DNA from: Kibdelosporangium sp. MJ126-NF4
Lineage (GTDB): Bacteria > Actinomycetota > Actinomycetes > Mycobacteriales > Pseudonocardiaceae
Assembly (NCBI RefSeq): GCF_000826545.1
Contig: NZ_CDME01000005.1
Location: 231,691-295,690 of the forward strand
DNA length: 64,000 nt
Direction of reading: 5' to 3'
The notes beneath the pieces are model-generated. The model had not been told where the DNA came from. It ran no database searches and worked only from the letters and a program-made list of their open reading frames with translations. Of the stretch, positions 54,401 to 62,059 are shown piece by piece; the stretch's first letter is position 1, and the number at the start of each line of letters is the position of its first letter. The position numbers were made by a program, and so were the translations under genes.

Positions 54401-54577
54401 GACAAGGCCGTGGCTGTCAGCACTGACGGATCGGACATCCGCACATGGGACCTGGAATCCGGTGATCTTCTCGACACCACAGTCTTTCCCCGTCCGGTGA
54501 CCGCGCTGGCAAGCGGGCCGGGCGGGCAGCTGGTCGTGGCATCAGGCCACTACATCCTCATGATGGCGGGTGGTTGA
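51449..54577 (+). CDS. Caspase-like peptidase fused to a STAND NTPase and WD40 propeller
   Basis: A 1042-residue protein. TTG 51449 is chosen for GGGAGG seven bases upstream, placing RRALVVAVSEFGG at the start as in other C14 peptidases. Caspase dyad: His83 (VHVLSHGYLSG) and Cys131 (LFLLDLCYSGTA). Next come an ATPase (RVVTGSPGSGKSALLG, Walker B VVIVDAVDEAN), a helical region, and at about 760-1040 a WD40-type propeller of roughly six blades (GDSDGRLRVHDFDG, GGDNGVVAKWDP, GAADGGMIRWDF, GGNDGRVSAWDL, GEDGMLRRWRL, STDGSDIRTWDL). The plan, sensor propeller, NTPase switch and death-type protease, fits the NTP-dependent conflict systems described in bacteria. Confidence 0.88.
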   Translation: MRRALVVAVSEFGGSDTEEPAIDDPTPLPFAPQAVDEMRSALKAVGYSLLPTSDEPVAASLGESVRQAVCGPHDALIVHVLSHGYLSGRTGSLYALGSDGRHHPDTAVEGWLKLVEEFERCPHTLFLLDLCYSGTATRLPWQLRTADGLGRAWVLAASAEDREAYSGRFTRAMTVVLDHLVNGRLDIDSSTELVPLSTIVRALRKQVMLLTAAEGGMQQRVTATVVELGSEPDLPFFSNPHYREGARSLSGQVDEAMWPWLADIDDLLDARHFVGRAGGRLSSVSPTLPGRFQGRGALLRHLADWIDGTPDAEPGNLRVVTGSPGSGKSALLGVLVCAAHPVLSEPTSTLWHHVHHVPSVCHVLAAVHARQRDVTELVESIARQLRLSPRPGQRWSPITLASAMRAMSEQPVVIVDAVDEANSPAAVATDLLAVLAAARRPDGVPAVRVLVGLRRQEEFAALFAAGEVLDLDEILVTDLHDDLVRYVLDTLRSSGVHRGAQRRRTREAIAARIARHLVENRPRAELGEFFVAGLVAHLYATRNPDTTTDLPVPTSLLEVLSLHLRVLEDGPAHGMAVLSAVAHARGTGMPLSVISGLVPGLVDIQGILERLRFYVRTTVDTDGTRLYRLSHQSLVETLRGSGSQLHRILASIRLDTGPLRWDVAEPYLLRHAIQHAVDADERDMLLADPEFLVYADPTAVVAELDSAVAPRAVRQATIYHATYAQHRDASPELRRQLLAIEAALHGDNQIAGDLARTTYWRPSRLAAHLSKVMSVDVTVFDGRAAVVSGDSDGRLRVHDFDGNMVAKARIDACVRAVSCGYGFVVVGGDNGVVAKWDPSAEQVYLPPQHHSGRVWAVGVAESGHVVTGAADGGMIRWDFASAAPHRFAMGSGRVRAVAYERTVAVSGGNDGRVSAWDLFDDILIATVPGHQGGVSAVEYLDGLVVTAGEDGMLRRWRLSDLQVVGEPLHAHSGRVVAVTTMRLWDKAVAVSTDGSDIRTWDLESGDLLDTTVFPRPVTALASGPGGQLVVASGHYILMMAGG

Positions 54578-57500
54578 GGTGACGTCGGTGACGACGCGGC
54601 CCGGGGCGCTCAGCCTGATCGACACGCGTGTTCTCCTGGTGGGCAACGGTACGCACAGCGGCCGGTCCTCCTTGCCGTCGTTGCCGTCCGTCGCGGACGC
54701 CGTGACCGAACTCGGCCGTGTCCTGGTCTCCGAGTGTGGCCTGGATCCGGCGAATCTGCGGTCGCTGATCGACCCGGACGACCCGCTCGAGTTCGGCCAG
54801 ACCCTCAGGGAGTCCGCCGACCAGGCAGCGGATGTCCTGCTGCTGTACTACATGGGCCACGCGCTGATCAGCCCGAGCGGGGAGCTGTACCTGGCCACAC
54901 ACTCCACACAGGACCATTCGCACGGGCTGGCGTACGACGCCGTCCCGTACTCGATGGTCAAGGACATGCTCAGTGCGTGCCGCGCCCGGTCGATGGTCGT
55001 GATCCTGGACTGTGCCGTCCAGGAAGACGCTCCGACGGACATCATCGGTGCCCGAGCCGCTGTGCCCGGCGCGTACGTACTCGTGTCGCTGTCCGACGGC
55101 CGCAACGAGTTCACCACCGAGCTGACCAGGTTGCTGTCCACCGGCCATCCCGCAGCGCCGTCCACGATCACGTTGGAGGACGTGTACACGCACCTGTCGC
55201 AGGCGCTGCCAGCGGAAGGCCAGGCACGGCCGGTCCGGCACTCCGCTGGCGATGCCGGTTCGCTCGTGCTCGCCACGAACGAAGCGTCCCAAGGCGAGAT
55301 GCCCAGACAGGCGCCGTCCAGCCCGTACCCTGGGCTGAGCGCCTTCACCGCCGAGGACGCGTCTTTCTTCTTCGGCCGCGAGCACCTCGTGGCCCGGCTG
55401 CTGGACAAGGTGACGAGCGTGCCGCCAGGTGAGCTGGTTGCCGTGGTGGGCCAGGCCGGATCCGGCAAGTCCTCCATGCTGCGAGCGGGCCTGATCCCGG
55501 CGCTACGGGCGCGATCCATTGCCCACGCTGTGCTTGTCCCGGGTGCTCAGCCGGTCGCGGAACTCGACAGAGTCCTGGAGTTGGGTCTGCCAAGCCGATC
55601 GGTCCTGATCGTCGACCAGTTCGAGGAGCTGTTCACGCTCACGCAGCCAGAGGCCCGAGAGGAGTTCCTGACAAGACTGACCGGAAGGATCGCTGATGAC
55701 TGCGTAGTGGTCTTCGCTGTCCGCGAGGACTTTTCCGGTCGTTGCGCCGAAACCCATCCCGCTGTGCGGCAGTCTCTTCGAGACAATGCGGTACATGTCG
55801 ACCCGATGTCCAAGGAGGAGTTGCGCGCGGCGATCGTCCTGCCCGCCGCGGACAGAGGGCTGCGCCTCGAACCAGGGCTTGTCGAGCTGCTGCTCAGCGA
55901 TCTCGGTGTCGACGACAGCGATGATGCTTCGACGGACGCGTTGCCGCTGCTGGCACACACTTTGCGGCTGATCTGGGCACGACGACGAGGTGATGTGCTC
56001 ACCGTCGAGGCATATCAGGAAATCGGCGGGTTCCGCAGCACGCTGCTGCAGACCGCGGACCAGCTCTACGATCGATTGTCCGAAGAAGACCAGAGAATCA
56101 TGCGGGCGGTCCTTCTCCAGTTGGTGGAGTTCAGCGCTGACGGGACGGTGCGGCGGAGACGGGCGCGCATCGACGACCTGCCGACGGCCGGTCGTGTGCT
56201 GGACTGGATGACGTCGAGCCGTTTGCTGGCACTGAGTTCCGACTACGCCGAGCTCATTCACGACACGGTCCTCGGATGGCCGCGCCTGCGCCAGTGGATC
56301 ACCGAGGAACGGGAGCTCCTGGAGTCCGTGCAGGAGCTCAGGGAACAGGCGGATCGTTGGGAAGCCAATGACCGCCACCGTGGCTACCTGCTCGTCCATC
56401 CGGGTTTCGCGACGGAGCTCGCCGGTCGGGTCCACCTGTCGGCCACGGCACATGAATTCATCAAGGCAAGCCAGCGCGAAAGCCGTTTCGCACAGCGCAG
56501 GAGAGTACGCCGCAAGCTGACATTCTTCGTCCTCGCTGTTCTTTCTCTGGCAGCGGCAGTGGCCATCGCGGCGACGGTGACCGTGTGGGACAGGCTTGGG
56601 AGTGAAGTGGGCGCCGCGGAGGTGCGGCTGACGGCGGGCACGATCGCCCAGCAGGCCGAGTCGATTCGCGCTTCCGATCCACGTGCGTCGATGCTGCTGG
56701 CGGTCGCGGCCTGGCGCACCTCCCCGACAGCCGACGCTGTCAGCGCGCTGTTGAGCGCACAGGGAATCGGTGATTCCGGCGTCCTACTGCGCCGCAACGG
56801 CCCCATCACCGCCATGACGACGAGCGGCTCGTCCGTCGCCGTCGGGGAAACCAGCGGCAACGTGACCCTGTGGAGTCCGGCTGGGACGAAAGAGGTGTCC
56901 GCGGCCGGTTCGGTTCGGTCGATCGCCTACGCACCCGATGGCCGTGTCCTCGCGGTCGCCAGTGACAACGCTGTCCAGTTCTTCGACCTGGCGGACCAAC
57001 CTGTGCAGCGTGCCGCCTTGCAAGGCGGGGCGGTCGGTGTGGCGTTCAGTGCCGACGGCCGCACGTTCGCCACAACCGACAAGAGCCAGACACGAATCTG
57101 GGACCTGACGGATCCCGTCACGCCACGAGCGACGGCCACATGGCCGGGAGCAGCCAAGGTCTCCTTCGGTCCGGACGGCAGACTTTTCGCCACTGCGGGG
57201 AATGGAGAAGTCGTTGTGTCGGACGCTGTGTCAGGGCAACGGAGTGTCACGCGCGTCCTGCGGGACGCCCAGGATGTCACGTTCGGCAATCGTGGCCTGG
57301 TCGCGGCCGGTGGTGCGGACAAGTCGGTCGCCTGGTTGTCTCTGGACGAGTCCGGCCGGGTGGCTCAAGCGTTCACGTACACCGGTCACACTGGATCAGT
57401 GTTGACCGTCGCGCAGGGCGATGACCTGATTGTCTCGGGCAGTGTGGACAACACGGTTCAGGTCCTGCGGATGGGGGATCCACCCGGCCTTGTTCGCACC

Positions 57501-57716
57501 GCGACTCTTCTCGGGCACACCGGTGTGGTCACTGCGGTGGCCGTCACCGCGGACGGGAAGGTCGCCAGCGCCGGAACTGACGGCACAGTCCGGCTCTGGG
57601 ACCTGGACCCGCGGCGAACGGCCGATCACCTGTGCAAAGCCGCGGGTGGTGACCTTTCCACCGAGCAGTGGGCGCGTTACCTGCCTGACGTGCCCTACCG
57701 ATCAGCCTGCGACTGA
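54570..57716 (+). CDS. Caspase-like domain, nSTAND1-type NTPase, membrane helix and WD40 propeller
   Basis: A 1048-residue protein counted from GTG 54570, which overlaps the previous stop; GTG 54579, two bases after that stop, is equally possible. The caspase-like part keeps the dyad His97 (LLYYMGHALIS) and Cys148 (VVILDCAVQE), though its flanks differ from standard SGHG and DCCHSG. The ATPase is nSTAND1-like (YPGLSAFTAEDASFFFGRE, VVGQAGSGKSSML, LIVDQFEELFTL). A membrane helix (LTFFVLAVLSLAAAVAIAATV, about 650-672) is followed by a WD40-like propeller with degenerate blades (for example SGSVDNTVQVL, SAGTDGTVRLWDL). It is translationally coupled to the first caspase gene, so the two proteins are made together. 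Confidence 0.88.
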   Translation: MVEVTSVTTRPGALSLIDTRVLLVGNGTHSGRSSLPSLPSVADAVTELGRVLVSECGLDPANLRSLIDPDDPLEFGQTLRESADQAADVLLLYYMGHALISPSGELYLATHSTQDHSHGLAYDAVPYSMVKDMLSACRARSMVVILDCAVQEDAPTDIIGARAAVPGAYVLVSLSDGRNEFTTELTRLLSTGHPAAPSTITLEDVYTHLSQALPAEGQARPVRHSAGDAGSLVLATNEASQGEMPRQAPSSPYPGLSAFTAEDASFFFGREHLVARLLDKVTSVPPGELVAVVGQAGSGKSSMLRAGLIPALRARSIAHAVLVPGAQPVAELDRVLELGLPSRSVLIVDQFEELFTLTQPEAREEFLTRLTGRIADDCVVVFAVREDFSGRCAETHPAVRQSLRDNAVHVDPMSKEELRAAIVLPAADRGLRLEPGLVELLLSDLGVDDSDDASTDALPLLAHTLRLIWARRRGDVLTVEAYQEIGGFRSTLLQTADQLYDRLSEEDQRIMRAVLLQLVEFSADGTVRRRRARIDDLPTAGRVLDWMTSSRLLALSSDYAELIHDTVLGWPRLRQWITEERELLESVQELREQADRWEANDRHRGYLLVHPGFATELAGRVHLSATAHEFIKASQRESRFAQRRRVRRKLTFFVLAVLSLAAAVAIAATVTVWDRLGSEVGAAEVRLTAGTIAQQAESIRASDPRASMLLAVAAWRTSPTADAVSALLSAQGIGDSGVLLRRNGPITAMTTSGSSVAVGETSGNVTLWSPAGTKEVSAAGSVRSIAYAPDGRVLAVASDNAVQFFDLADQPVQRAALQGGAVGVAFSADGRTFATTDKSQTRIWDLTDPVTPRATATWPGAAKVSFGPDGRLFATAGNGEVVVSDAVSGQRSVTRVLRDAQDVTFGNRGLVAAGGADKSVAWLSLDESGRVAQAFTYTGHTGSVLTVAQGDDLIVSGSVDNTVQVLRMGDPPGLVRTATLLGHTGVVTAVAVTADGKVASAGTDGTVRLWDLDPRRTADHLCKAAGGDLSTEQWARYLPDVPYRSACD

Positions 57717-57719
57717 GCG

Positions 57720-58154
57720 TCAGCTCACTGCCTGCCGTACCAGCTCGGCGATCCTCGCCTCGGCTTTGGCCGTCATCTCGGCCACCGCGAACGTGCTCGC
57801 CCACAGCACGCCGTCATCCAGGTTGGCCTCGTCACTGAAGCCGAGCGTCGCGTACCGCGTTTTGAACTTCGTCGACGGCTGGAAATGACACACGATCTTG
57901 CCGTTGCGGGCGTACGCGGGCATGCCGTACCACAGTTTCGCGGTGAGTTCCGGAGCGTTGGCCTTGATCAGGGCGTGCAGCTTCTCGGCGATCACGCGGT
58001 CGGAGTCCGTCATCTCGGCGATCTTCGCGAGCACGTCGTTCTCCGGGTCGGCCTTGGTGCTGCGCCGGGTGCCCGCCTTCAGCTCCTTGGCACGCTCCTT
58101 CATCGCGCCGCGCTCGTCCTCGGTGAAGCCGTCGTAGTTCTTCGTGGTTGCCAT
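57720..58154 (-). CDS. DUF1801 family protein
   Basis: A 144-residue small cytosolic protein. The C-terminal part carries the DUF1801 pattern: LHALIKANAPELTAKLWYGMPAYARNGKIVCHFQP, FKTRYATLGFSDEANLDDG and the final helix AEARIAELVRQA. A Lys-rich helical N-terminus (MKERAKELKAG) precedes it. Family function is unresolved; members include iron-chaperone-like frataxin-fold proteins. Only four bases separate its stop from the convergent caspase gene. The AhpD-like gene lies upstream on the same strand, so they may be co-transcribed. Confidence 0.85.
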   Translation of the reverse strand: MATTKNYDGFTEDERGAMKERAKELKAGTRRSTKADPENDVLAKIAEMTDSDRVIAEKLHALIKANAPELTAKLWYGMPAYARNGKIVCHFQPSTKFKTRYATLGFSDEANLDDGVLWASTFAVAEMTAKAEARIAELVRQAVS

Positions 58155-58182
58155 GGGATTGTTCCTTTCAGGAGGTGGGGGA

Positions 58183-58638
58183 CTACCAGGAGCCCGCTTG
58201 CTGGCGGGTCGGTGCGTTGAGACGGTTGAAGGCGTTGGTGATCGCGATGTTCAGCAGCAGCGCGGCCAGTTCCTTGTGGTCGAAGTACTTGGCGGCCACG
58301 TCCCACACCTGGTCCGGCACCGCGTCCGGGCGGTCCGCGAGCCGGGTCACGGCCTCGGTCAGGGCCAGCGCGGCGCGTTCCTCGTCGGTGAACCAGGGCG
58401 TCTCCCGCCACGCGGCGACCGCGTGGACCTGCTCCGCGGTCGCGCCCTGCCGCTGGGCCTGGTGGGCGCCGCCCGCCACGCAGGGGCCGCAGCCGTTGAT
58501 CTGGCTGGCCCGCAGGTGGCTCAACGCCAGCAGCTTGCCGTCCAGCCCGGCGTCCGCGATGGCCTTGTTGACGTCCATCAGTGCCTGCATCGCTCCGGGG
58601 ATCAGCATCGCCGGGTTCGGCATCCGCTCGGTCGGCAT
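58183..58638 (-). CDS. AhpD/carboxymuconolactone decarboxylase family peroxidase-like protein
   Basis: A 151-residue protein; ATG 58638 follows GAAGGAGA. The redox motif is complete: Cys50 and Cys53 with His59 (NGCGPCVAGGAHQAQ), as in alkylhydroperoxidase AhpD, which reduces peroxides through a Cys pair. Helical blocks LLALSHLRASQ before and AVAAWRETPWFTDEERAALALTEAVT after fit the family. Expected role: organic peroxide detoxification or thiol-linked reduction in the cytosol. It probably shares a transcript with the DUF1801 gene. Confidence 0.9.
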   Translation of the reverse strand: MPTERMPNPAMLIPGAMQALMDVNKAIADAGLDGKLLALSHLRASQINGCGPCVAGGAHQAQRQGATAEQVHAVAAWRETPWFTDEERAALALTEAVTRLADRPDAVPDQVWDVAAKYFDHKELAALLLNIAITNAFNRLNAPTRQQAGSW

Positions 58639-58796
58639 CGGGATTCTCCTTCGTCGTCGGTGTTGCTGACAGGTGTGATCCGACCATCGGCAGCACGGTC
58701 CGCGCGCGGCCCGTGGGACACCGTGGGACACCCGCAACGCCGTCTAGCTGCGCAAACGCGTCGTCGTTCGGTGTGGCTGGAGCGGGACAAGGTACG

Positions 58797-61013
58797 GTGT
58801 CGCATGTGTCGAGCCCGCAGGAGCGACTGGTCGCCCAGCTCGCACGGATCAAGGACCTGAGTGGGCTCAGCCTGCGCGCCCTCGCCCGCCAGACCGGCCT
58901 GAGCAGCTCGTCTCTGTCCCGCTACCTCAACGGTCAGCTCGTGCCGCCGTGGGAGGCCGTGGTGGCGCTGTGCCGGGCCGTGAGCCGCGATCCGCGGCCG
59001 CTGCGCGCGATGTGGGCCGAGGCGGACAAGACCGGGCCCGCGCCCGCCCCGCGCCGCAACGACCTGCCGGGGGACCTGACGGACTTCACCGGCCGCGAGA
59101 CGGAGTACGCGCAGGTCGAGCAGCTGCTGCGGACTGCGGGCGTGGTCGCGGTCGACGGCATGGCGGGCGTCGGCAAGACCAGCCTGGCCGTGCACGTCGC
59201 CCACCGGCTCGCCCCGAGGTACCCGGACGGCGGGCTCTACCTCGACCTGCACGGCTTCACCCCCGGTCAGGAGCCGGTGCAGCCCCAGGTCGCGTTGGGC
59301 CGGTTGCTGGACGCGCTGGACGTCACACATCCCCCGGCCGGTGCCGACGAACGCGCGGCGCTCTGGCGGTCGGAGCTGTCCCGGCGGCGAGCGTTTGTCG
59401 TGCTGGACAACGCGGTCGACGCGGAGCAGGTGCGCCCGCTTCTTCCCGGCGCGGGGAAGTCCGCGGTCCTGATCACCAGCCGGACACGACTGGTGAGCCT
59501 CGACGGAGTGCCGCCGGTGTCACTGGCGCCACTGGCTGACGACGACGCGGCGCACCTGTTCAGCCGGGCCGCCGGGATCCCGCTCGCCGAGCAGGACGCG
59601 GTCGGCCAGGTGCTGCGGGAATGCGGCGGGCTGCCGTTGGCGCTGCGGATGGCGGGCGCGAGGCTTCGCCACCGTCCCGGGTGGACGGTGGCAGTGCTGG
59701 CGGAACGGCTGCGTGGCAACGTCAGCCGGTTCGACGCCGTGTTCGGTATGTCGCTGCAGCAACTCGACACGGACCAGCGCCGCCTGTTCCGGTTGCTGGG
59801 TGTGCTGCCCGGTGACGACTTCGACGCGGCGGTGGCGGGTGTGCTCGCCGACATGCCGCCCGGCACGGTCGACGCGGTGCTTGAGGAACTGGTCGACGCC
59901 CACCTGGTGCAGGAGCCCGCGCCGGGCCGGTACCGGATGCACGACCTGATCCGGCGGTACGCGGCGGACCTCGCCACCGCTGAGGAACCACTGGCCGAAC
60001 CGGCCCTGCGCCGGGTCGTGAACCACTACCGGGCCCAGGCGGTAGCCCACGACCAGATGCTCCCGTCACCGCACCGCGGCACGCCGTCCCCAGGTGACCC
60101 GGCCGCCGCCATGGCCTGGTTCGACCTGGAGTACCTCAACCTCATAAGCGCCTTCGACGCGGCCGTGCGCCTCGGCGTCGACGAGGTCGTGGCCGAGCTG
60201 CCGCAGGCCATGCGAGTCTGGTTCTTCCGACGCCGGGGAACCGACGACCAGGTGCGCCTGCTCGACGCCGCCGCGGCGGCCGCAGCCCGGCTTGGCCTGA
60301 ACCAGCAGCGCGCCGCATTGCTCTCGGACCTCGGCTTCGCCCACGCGGCGGCTGGGCGTCTCACCGAGGCGCTGGCTGCTTACGAACTGGCCGGGCACAG
60401 TGTGCAGGACGACGACAGCCTCGCGGCCGGTCTGGCGTTGCGGACCGGCTTCGTGCGCCGGGACCTCGGCGACCTCGACACAGCGCGGACCTGCTTCCGG
60501 CGAGCACGCGAGCTGTTCGAGAAGACCGGGCATTCCGGCGGACAGTCACAGGCGTTGGCCTTCGAAGGATGGGTGACACTCCATCTTGGACAGCGTGACG
60601 AGGCCGTCGAGCTCGCCAGAGCGTCCGTCGCCATGGCCGAGGGGGCCGCGCGGATCACCGGACTGGTCACCCTCGGTGTCGCGCTCGCACCAGAGGATCC
60701 CGAGGAGTCACTGCGGTCGCTGCACGACGCACTGCGGCTGGCGGAGCAGAACAACCTGCGGCACAACCAGGCGTGGTGCCACAACTATCTCGGTGTCGCA
60801 CTGCGTGTCATGGGCCAGCCCGAGCAAGCGCTCGAGCAGCACCAGCGTGCCGTCGAACTGCTGGAACCACTGGCCGAGGTCCAGTTGGAGATCGACTGCC
60901 TGCGCACCTACGCCGAGACGTGCCGTGTGGCCGGGCGCCACGACGAGGCCGCGGCGCTGCTCGACCGGATCGCCAGGATCAGGCCTGGTTCGCGGCCCGC
61001 TTCACGGTCCTGA
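58797..61013 (+). CDS. XRE-HTH, NB-ARC ATPase and TPR regulator (AfsR-like)
   Basis: A 738-residue regulator; GTG 58797 follows AAGG, and GTG 58806 is an alternative. An XRE-type helix-turn-helix (SLRALARQTGLSSSSLSRYL, about 25-44) leads into an NB-ARC ATPase: P-loop VDGMAGVGKTSLAV (Lys127), RRAFVVLDNAVD, SAVLITSRTRL and GLPLALRMAGARL. From about 440 on, TPR-type helices repeat (AAGRLTEALAAYELAGHSVQ, LGDLDTARTCFRRARELF, MGQPEQALEQHQRAVELLE). These proteins act as signal-dependent transcription switches; the signal is unknown. Its last 35 bases overlap the convergent Lrp-type gene. Confidence 0.9.
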   Translation: MSHVSSPQERLVAQLARIKDLSGLSLRALARQTGLSSSSLSRYLNGQLVPPWEAVVALCRAVSRDPRPLRAMWAEADKTGPAPAPRRNDLPGDLTDFTGRETEYAQVEQLLRTAGVVAVDGMAGVGKTSLAVHVAHRLAPRYPDGGLYLDLHGFTPGQEPVQPQVALGRLLDALDVTHPPAGADERAALWRSELSRRRAFVVLDNAVDAEQVRPLLPGAGKSAVLITSRTRLVSLDGVPPVSLAPLADDDAAHLFSRAAGIPLAEQDAVGQVLRECGGLPLALRMAGARLRHRPGWTVAVLAERLRGNVSRFDAVFGMSLQQLDTDQRRLFRLLGVLPGDDFDAAVAGVLADMPPGTVDAVLEELVDAHLVQEPAPGRYRMHDLIRRYAADLATAEEPLAEPALRRVVNHYRAQAVAHDQMLPSPHRGTPSPGDPAAAMAWFDLEYLNLISAFDAAVRLGVDEVVAELPQAMRVWFFRRRGTDDQVRLLDAAAAAAARLGLNQQRAALLSDLGFAHAAAGRLTEALAAYELAGHSVQDDDSLAAGLALRTGFVRRDLGDLDTARTCFRRARELFEKTGHSGGQSQALAFEGWVTLHLGQRDEAVELARASVAMAEGAARITGLVTLGVALAPEDPEESLRSLHDALRLAEQNNLRHNQAWCHNYLGVALRVMGQPEQALEQHQRAVELLEPLAEVQLEIDCLRTYAETCRVAGRHDEAAALLDRIARIRPGSRPASRS

Positions 61014-61944
61014 TCACGGGTGCCGTCTCGATGTGCCGGACGGCGGGCAGCGCGGCCACCCCGGTGGTCAGGTACCGGTACAGCTCCCGCTGGTTCGCGC
61101 ACACCACACTCGCGCACAGGTTCGTCGGTCCGGTTGTGGCGGCGGCGAACGCGATCTCGGGATGCCCGGCCAGTGCCGCACCGGCCTCCTCCAGGTGCGC
61201 GGGCGCGACCGAGAGCCACAGCAAGGTGCGCGGGCCGACGCCGAACACATCGCTGTCGACGTCGATGTCCAGGTACAGCACTCCGCGTTCGCGTAGCTCC
61301 GTCATCCGGCGCCGGACTGTCGTCGGCGACCAGCCGGTCACCGAGGCCAGCTGTTCGAGCTCGGTTCGTCCGTCGAAAGCCAGTGTGGCCAACAGCTTGC
61401 GGTCGCCGTCGTCGAGCCGCACCGGTCCCGGCCGATGCGTCACGGGAGGCGGGCGCAGTCGCTCGATCGCCTTCTCGTCCAGCGAGCCCAGCTTGGCGAC
61501 CAGGCTGTCCGAACCGCCGTAGAAGACATGCAGCACGGAGTGCGCGGTCACGCCCTCCACACGCGGGGTACGGGGAAGCTTGGCCAACAGCAGCGCTTCG
61601 CTGTCGGCTTCGTTCTCCGTGCGTACCGTGCAGATGATCTCGGTGCCACCGGAGGCGAGGCTGACCCAGGACGTGTCCGGGCGCCGGGCCAGTGCCTCGG
61701 CGACCGGGTTCGCCGCGCCGGGCGCACAGCGAACCCGGAGAAACCACTGCACCGCGTCCATCGCTGTCGGGTCGACCCCGCCGACCACCCGCAACGCACC
61801 GGCGGACCGCAGTTTGGCGTAACGACGGGCGATAGTGCGATCCGACACGCCGAGAACATCGGCGATGGTGCTGAACGGAGCCCGTCCGTTGATCTGCAGC
61901 GCGCGCACCAACTGGCGATCCAGCTCATCGTAGTCGGATTCCAC
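60979..61944 (-). CDS. Lrp/AsnC family regulator with duplicated domains
   Basis: GTG 61944 gives 321 residues, double the usual 150-160. Two Lrp modules are visible: helix-turn-helix DYDELDRQLVRALQINGRAPFSTIADVLGVSDRTIARRY (first), a RAM-type ligand domain, then DGDRKLLATLAFDGRTELEQLASVTGWSPTTVRRRM (second) and another RAM domain with EIAFAAATTGPTNLCASVVC. Lrp proteins bind amino acids and form octamers; the fused form may replace a dimer. It is divergent from the FAD monooxygenase gene and is its likely regulator. No strong ribosome site precedes the start. Confidence 0.87.
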   Translation of the reverse strand: MESDYDELDRQLVRALQINGRAPFSTIADVLGVSDRTIARRYAKLRSAGALRVVGGVDPTAMDAVQWFLRVRCAPGAANPVAEALARRPDTSWVSLASGGTEIICTVRTENEADSEALLLAKLPRTPRVEGVTAHSVLHVFYGGSDSLVAKLGSLDEKAIERLRPPPVTHRPGPVRLDDGDRKLLATLAFDGRTELEQLASVTGWSPTTVRRRMTELRERGVLYLDIDVDSDVFGVGPRTLLWLSVAPAHLEEAGAALAGHPEIAFAAATTGPTNLCASVVCANQRELYRYLTTGVAALPAVRHIETAPVIRTVKRAANQA

Positions 61945-62059
61945 CGCCCAAGCGTAGCTGATGTCGGATACCGACGCCGTAACGCCGATTTCTGGCCCGG
62001 AGGCGCAGACCGGGGGAGCGTTGCCCGCGTCCTGATCGACACAGCCACAGGGAGAATCC

